Positions 57,582 to 64,000 of a stretch of DNA of 64,000 nucleotides are shown here, one piece after another (position 1 is the first letter of the stretch; each line of letters starts with the position of its first letter). The notes below the pieces were generated by a model. It did not search any database. It saw nothing but the letters and a program-made list of their open reading frames with translations, and was not told where the DNA came from. The stretch lies in the NCBI RefSeq assembly GCF_029852145.1, contig NC_079971.1, positions 13,497,697 to 13,561,696 of the forward strand, written 5' to 3'. Made by a program: the position numbers and the translations under genes. Origin of the DNA: Microplitis mediator. Its lineage: Eukaryota > Arthropoda > Insecta > Hymenoptera > Braconidae.

Positions 57582-58150
57582 AGTTAAAATAAACATAATA
57601 GACTTTATTAGTTATATGAAGCAGTGCAAGAACAAAATATTATAATAGAACAAGTATAATAGCATAAGCACTGCAGTACAATTAAAACCTGAGCTTTCAT
57701 TTTAAACAAATTATTCGTTTATTAATTGAAGAAAATAAATCATAAGCTTTTAATTGAAAGTAAAAAGAAAAAAAAAGCACGAATCTATTGTACTTATTTA
57801 AGCTGAAAAAATTTTTTGTTTTAACGTAAAAAACAATCATGTCAATTATTTATCAACTGAAACAATTAATGTATCATTTACTAATTTTAGTTTTAACTAG
57901 AATTGATTGAATATAGAGTATATATCTGATCGGAAGTATAAACTTATCAAGTATTACATCCAATATAAAATAAATGAAAAATAAACTTACCCTACTTGTG
58001 TTTATTTAAAGGTACAATTAGATTAGATAGTAATTGATACACATACAAATATTAATCAAATAGAAAAATTATATCTGGGAAAATAATAACTTAGGAGCAA
58101 CTTTTTTTGACTATATTATAAGATCTCAATCAGTAATGAAATTCAGAATT
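57582..58150. other. Intergenic AT-rich sequence
   Basis: Nothing recognisable apart from the 3' flank of the recombinase-like gene on the minus strand. Confidence 0.5.
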
Positions 58151-60618
58151 TTATTTTTCCAAATACGCTTGAATAATTTTTTGAATTCTGCGACTTGAAA
58201 GTGATTCAAGTACCTTGTCAGATCGTTTGGCAGCTGAACATTTTTCTAATGATGGCATCACATTTTTATCAATATATTTCTTAAATATTGACTTAATATG
58301 CTTTTTTATTCGAGCATCATCAGAAGTTCTAACTCCATCTGGTTCTTTAGAAATTATTGTCAAGTTTTTTTTATTTAAAGATCTAATTTTATTATTAATC
58401 CATGCTTTGATCACTTCAGGCTTACGTTCAGAAAGAATTTTATATTTGCGTTGAATTAGTCGAATTTCCGGCAGAGGAGGTAGACGTTTTGATTTGAGGA
58501 ATTCTGCAAAATGACGTTCTACAATTTTCACTTCCTGTGGAGTCCAGTGAACTCTTTGACATTTAGGAGACTTTGAGATTTCAACCGAAGATTTTTTCGA
58601 TCCAATAGTTTTGGATTTTAAGTATGAGCCATCGGTCAAATCATCATTGATACTGCAGTCAACCGAAACGTCGTGAGAATTATCGAGTTGGTATGAACTT
58701 CTGTTTGAATTCATCGTCTCTTGGTCTTCTGTCGAAGCATTATCGTCTGGTTTCTGAGCTTTTTCCAAGACTTTTGAAATTCCCAATATGTCTGTTTTTG
58801 TTACGGGTTGCCTGTAGATATTTTTATGTATTTTAATATCGTGTCCCATGAACTTAGCTACGTGTGCCATTTTTGTTTCATCAAGACCAAATTGCACACA
58901 TTTAGTAGCAACATGTTTTCGAAGAGGCGTACCTCGCAAAGTTTGAGGATTTGCTGCGCTACACTCGTCTGAGAAACGTCGCATAAGTGCTGTTGCTGAT
59001 AAGAATGATTGATTATCTTGGCCGTTGATACCGAAAACATACTAATTTTTCCGGCTCACACCTGCTTCATGTCGATACTTTACTACTAATTTTAAGGCTT
59101 TGTGCCATTTTTTAGTAAGCAAAATTGGAACGTTTGAATTCAGTTTTCCTCTCAATTCAATCCTTACGTATTCTTTTGCAGCTTGTTTGTCAACTTCACT
59201 TAGATCTTTAAAATCTTCACTTTCTTCTATGATTGATTGAACGTTTTTCAAATCAGATATTGTCAATCGCTCAGCTTCTCCTGCACGACGTCGGTTGAAA
59301 ACTTGAATTCTAGTTAGTGTAGCCTCAGCTAATTTCCTCCATGATAAATAGGTAAATTCTTTTTTCAAATCATCATAATGGTTGTTGATTAGAGAATCTA
59401 AATACTCACTCAGACAAAGAATATCTGCTGTTGATGGAAGCTCAACTATTTTTCCGCGTTGTCGAGCAACAAGCGTTTCCATTGCCGTTTTATTAGTAAC
59501 AGCAGCAAATCCCGATTTACATAAATTCAAAAAATTTTCAATTTCTTTTTGCTTATTCTCGTCTTTATTAATAATACATTCTGCTTTAAAAATAATTCCA
59601 ATCTTATTTATATGTTTCGATATTTCAGTTGCGTTTCCGGCTTTATTGTAATAACCAGTGCAATCATCCACCCCGGCGAATTCATCGATCGCTTTTAATA
59701 AAAAGTAATAATTTGAAGGATCATAAATCGATGCGAAGTCCGTTATTTTTTTATTTTTATCTTTAATAAAAATAAGGACACGACCACACAAACGTAAATT
59801 CGCCCTAATTAATTTATGCATATACTCTTTTCGGTGTTTCAGACATAACTCGTTACCATATAAAATGATAAGAAGATCGTATCTAATACATCGAACGACG
59901 TCGTCTTCTTTCATTCGTGGAATAACTTTTTGACGCAAAATTTCGGAAGCTCGTTCATGAATCCGACCAACAACTACACGAGAATTTTTAAAAACACCTC
60001 TAACACTTTGTCTTTTTCCAGTACATTCATCAAAGTGATGTCGCAAATTATTTTTAGTGTACAAACCTTTACAGTTTGGACATACAGCGAAATTAGTTGC
60101 AGAAACTTTTTTTTTATCTGCAGGTCGCCTCACAGGAACAATGATTCCTTCGTTTAGTTTAGGATTAACGAGACATTTGAAATCACCCTAGTTTCTAATT
60201 TTTGCTATAGCTCGTTTTCTTTGTAGTGACTTTGAAGGATATTGCATGAATTCCTTTACTTCGTCTTCTTCTGCATGTTTCAACGCCAAATGTCTTGCTA
60301 ATTGTGTTTGACGTTCTTGACAATAAAAACAGACATGTTTTTTTGGTCCAGTAGGATCATGAGATAGTTGTGATTTTAAGTTTTTATCGTCACAAGCTGA
60401 ATTTCCTGGGACATTAAATGAAGAGTGAAGTTTAAGCGAAGAATCGGAAGAATCACTGCAACTTATCAAAGACAGACTACTTTCATTTTTTGAACAATTC
60501 GGAGTATTATCATTCTTGTGATTTTTTTCTTCGTCTTCATCTTCGTCTGTATCTGTTTCAGTATAAGATGCTTCATATAAAGACCCTGACTTGTCCAATG
60601 AGTCATCTTTGCATTTAC
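58151..60618 (-). pseudogene. Crypton-like tyrosine recombinase gene with two in-frame TAG stops
   Basis: A single minus-strand frame runs from an acceptor-like TATCCAG/GT at 60619/60618 to the stop at 58151, broken by TAG at 60188-60190 and 59042-59044. In order it has a Ser/Asp/Glu-rich N-terminus, a zinc finger (CFYCQERQTQLARHLALKH), a second finger (CPNCKGLYTKNNLRHHFDEC), and a long helical region. The recombinase core shows NRRRAGEAERL (first Arg), TPLRKHVAT (box with RKH) and FMGHDIKIHKNIYRQP with the likely catalytic Tyr. A C-terminal WTPQEVKIVERHF segment resembles the SANT-like tail of animal Crypton-derived proteins. Such enzymes recombine DNA without a DDE nuclease. The rest of the frame is clean, so the stops are recent, are errors, or are read through. 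Confidence 0.72.
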
Positions 60619-61694
60619 CTGGATAAAAATATGTTCCAATTATTATAAACTCGTACTTCCAAAATTTGATCATAATAAAATGAAAGTACACATGCGAGAG
60701 TACCGCAATCCAACCACAATTGAAGTTTTTTCATGAATACTCGATTAAAGCAGTTTATTCGCAATTTATTTGGTTTTAGTCTGTTTCTGAAGATAAAAAA
60801 ACACTAAAAATATTCTTAAGGCTGAATAAAAGAGCCACGGTAATAAAAGAAAAATAAAAGTTTTACAAAAAAAGGTCAGAAGCAGATAAAAATTTGAAAT
60901 CAAGTATAAAATTTTTCCAGAAAATTAAAACTTATTTGTAAATAAAAATCTTTACAATCTATTTACCCTTATCTAAAATATTTCTCACATTCGTAAAATT
61001 CTATAGAATTCGTAGAGCTAATCAATTTTACAGAAATAAAATTATTTTTATACACATCATTCAATTTTCATTGAATTGGATAAAACATACTTGTAATAAG
61101 AATTTTTTTTCAAATTCAGAACTAAAATTCAAAAAACAACGGAAAAACTGCTTTACTCTCGAGCAACAAGAAATTTATCATAGCCAGAACTTAGATTTGT
61201 TTAAAGTAAACATACAAGAAAAAGAAAAATTATTTATTATTTCGAAAAAACTTGTAATATTCTGTCTCCACTTGTTATAATCACAGTGATAGGACTAAAA
61301 GAAATTTATTTTGAGCTCCACTTTTCAACAGCAATATCGGCCATGAATTCTACCAATAACTGATAATTATTCAAATTAGATTGATTTTTCGAAAGATGAA
61401 ATTTCAGTCTTTTTGTCGTGCATAAAATATTTTTTGACAAACATATTGCTTAAAAGTTGAAAGCTCCAGTTATTTATAAAGAAAGGATAACATTAAAATT
61501 TTCGGCAATATTTGTAGTTAACTGTACCTTATACAAGTATTTGATTTGATTGCAGTTTTATTACGATTTAAAATATTTATTTTATTATATATTTGATGTT
61601 ATCAGCTAGACGAATTTCAATCTAACGTAATATAATTCCTGAAAGTTATCTTTTTTATCTTGCTTATCATTTACGTTTGATCTAAAGTCTTCTG

Positions 61695-62119
61695 TTACCA
61701 GAACTAAACTTTTTCAAGTCGGCGTTGGGAATGTAAGGAAGGTGTGGAAGGTGATATAGCAATCGGTGAATTCATGATTATGTTACTTATAATTCTGGGT
61801 TTTTTTGATCGTTTAGAATCAATCAATTTGATTCTAAGAGATCTAGAATTCAAGTTGGCGCATAAATCATCCAGAGTCCGTTTATCATCTGAGAAAAAAT
61901 GTTTATTGTGATTACAATAATAAGAAATCTATTTTTATTGAAATTTTTCTATGATTCATTACAAGCTTTGTCTCTATACTTACCATTGAAAGCAACCAAA
62001 GTTACAGGATGGTCTTCAACCATGTAACCTGATTTCTTATTTTGATCGGGTTTTACATATATTTTTTTACAGGCATGATGTTTATCATTGCTGTCTTTAA
62101 ATAAGACAAATTTAGCCAT
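61695..62119 (-). other. Candidate upstream exons of the recombinase-like gene
   Basis: Exon-like block 62119-61984 starts at ATG (MAKFVLFKDSNDKHH) and ends at a GTAAGT donor. It joins in phase with a block beginning at 61888 after TTTTTTCTCAG and open to about 61695. The next junction to 60618 does not match in phase, so an exon is missing or the model is wrong. Another donor-ended block lies at 62312-62239 (MPPNERKFRIK...). The 1 kb from 60692 to 61694 would be intron. Confidence 0.35.
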
Positions 62120-62319
62120 AATAGTGCGGAATTTATACTATTTAAGAAAAAAGTAAACTATCCAGCGTTGATAGAACATGGAGTCCGCTTGCTGGTTCGA
62201 ACGAAAAAGAACGTTAATGAAACATAAAAATTGCAAGTCACTTACCGATCATAAGTTTAGGTTCCGTTTTTATCCGGAATTTTCTCTCATTAGGTGGCAT
62301 AGCAATCGTCAGTGCTTTA

Positions 62320-64000
62320 CAATGTACATTACATGAGAACTTAATGTAGAAATCATGAGAATAGGTCAAAAAAATAATATTCCTTAATAGCCACTTAAGC
62401 TTGAAATTGACAGTAATTTGATACTTAAAGTTATCGAAAAACCCTGCTAAAAGTTTTCTCGAATTTTTCGTCAAATGTCCATCAACTTCGGAATTTTCCG
62501 TTTTCACAACAATTTTCATCCAAATTTCAGAGAGGATTCGCTTTCTAATCCAGGTAGTAAATTTACGTCAAATTGTATAGCGTTGTATACAAATTGTCGT
62601 CAAAAACGGAAACGCCTGAACTTGACGGACATTTGAAGCAAAATTCAAGGAATCTGTTGTAAAGTAAACTACTGCGAAGCATACTGTGCTATTAGGGTTA
62701 ACATCAATTTTAATATCTATAGTAGTACTATAATATAGTAACATGATCAATATTTCTTAAAAAATTTATATTCAGCAAAGTAATCAAAGTAAATTTTACT
62801 CTCATTAATTTCTTATCTTTATATTCAAAACCGGTTTTCATCATTCATAAAAATAGATTTTATTTAATGCTGAGTAACAGTGTTACATGCTTCCCATGAT
62901 TAAAACATTTTAGCTTAACGATTTTTGAACAGGAAATTTCAGGTACTCAAGTTTGCTGAGCAAAAGTTTTTTTATATTTGTCAACAAAACGTTGCCAACT
63001 ATGAGATATTTCAACGTTTGACTACGGTTCGAGATCAACTTGAACTACAAATTGTTATAATCCACGCTCGCTCTTTAAAGACAATTTAACAGAAAGTGGT
63101 ACACAAAAGTTGCAGGACAGGAGTTAAAGAACAAATTGAATGTCCATTCCTCTCAGTCAAATTGACGTACAATTTCGGCCGTAGCTTTCTGCCGACTCTC
63201 AGCTGAAATGGCTATCAAGGTATATGTAGTAAACTCACTAGCGAACCAGACTGCAAATAACGGAAATTTTCAGCCCTAAAGGCGTCAAGTTGACTGCAAA
63301 AAGTTGGTGTGTAATAACCCAGTTTTAACACATTACCAATTTGTCAGTAAATTTTCGTTTTCGGAGCTTCTTTCCGCTGACGAAAAAATTTTATGTTTCA
63401 ATTTTTTATTGGTATCAAGCAACTTGATAGAAAATGTTTACTTTACAATAATTAGCAAAAATTTTACTTCTACTTTTTTGAAAAGTTGGAGCTTATTTTC
63501 TATCACAACTTGTCGTCATTATAACGTAAAAAGTTTCTAGCAAAATATTTAAATTAAATCGAAAAATAACAATTTTCTAGAAATTCAAAAGTTAATTGGC
63601 ATCAACTTATTTGCAAATTAACATTTTTGCATTGGTAACAAGTTGTGGCAATAGTTTGACGTGAACTTACCATCAACTTGAATATCAGGATCGCTCTTAG
63701 ATTGCGATTCGAGACGTACACTCATTACGTAAGGGTAGTATTACCCACTTTTGACAGCCACAGAACGGTTTTATGACCGATGATAGAACGGTCACAAATT
63801 ACTACCTGATTACTGGGTAATCGCTGGAATGTTTAAATTCTTATTTTTTTTTTTTATTCAACATTGAACGTACACGACATAATAAATCGTTTATCATTTT
63901 AATTTATTATATCAAAATGAATTATGATAATTCATCAATATAGTTATTATAATGTATTAAAATGAAAATGAATTATAAGAATATATTTAACAAAAAAATT
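62320..64000. other. AT-rich sequence without recognisable features
   Basis: No gene, RNA or repeat family recognised. Short open frames on both strands lack domains. Confidence 0.5.

Overview
The window is AT-rich eukaryotic DNA that looks like an arthropod genome, most likely an insect. The evidence is the set of transposons: a Jockey-type non-LTR element, a BEL/Pao element, a Ty3/gypsy element with an errantivirus/baculovirus-F-like env, a Crypton-type tyrosine recombinase, and many TA-flanked foldback elements. The species cannot be read from the sequence; a parasitoid wasp would fit. No ordinary conserved host gene is recognisable. Almost every interpretable base is mobile DNA, much of it nested.

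Layout. 1-24066 is repeat-dominated: three long foldback elements (1-542, 9164-10573, 11698-13482), an old minus-strand LTR and leader (about 7760-11089) related to the main element below, a small spliced gene of unknown function (2250-3353, minus), a possible decayed LTR (3969-5943), short repeat arrays and microsatellites. 24067-44442 is one exceptionally large LTR element. 44450-57581 is a matryoshka: a MITE-like element with 8-bp target duplications contains a BEL/Pao element with 5-bp duplications, whose 3' LTR contains a Jockey element with 14-bp duplications. 58151-62119 holds a Crypton-like recombinase gene, minus strand, with two in-frame TAG stops. The remainder is featureless AT-rich sequence.

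The centrepiece is the 19.1-kb Ty3/gypsy element at 25356-44442. Its 1,534-bp LTRs differ at one base by eye, so the insertion is recent. It has a tRNA-Leu primer site, gag, a double retropepsin, and a pol whose RNase H has lost one catalytic aspartate. Between RNase H and integrase, pol carries a long disordered linker with an AT-hook and a macro-domain-like module. After an env broken by one frameshift come two accessory genes: a protein with RRM-like, F-box-like and LRR-like regions, and a complete eukaryotic-type RNase H1 with its hybrid-binding domain and all four acidic catalytic residues. A splice donor in the LTR and acceptors before env and RNase H1 (and a weaker one before the F-box gene) suggest the downstream genes use spliced mRNAs.

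Two further features look new. About 13 copies of a compensating three-way-junction RNA motif are confined to the element's LTRs and non-coding gaps. The element is also preceded by 1,285 bp of its own LTR in inverted orientation, joined through what looks like a polypurine-tract remnant, so both outer ends of the insertion are U5 ends and share a TATA duplication. Domain calls come from reading motifs; no database search was run.
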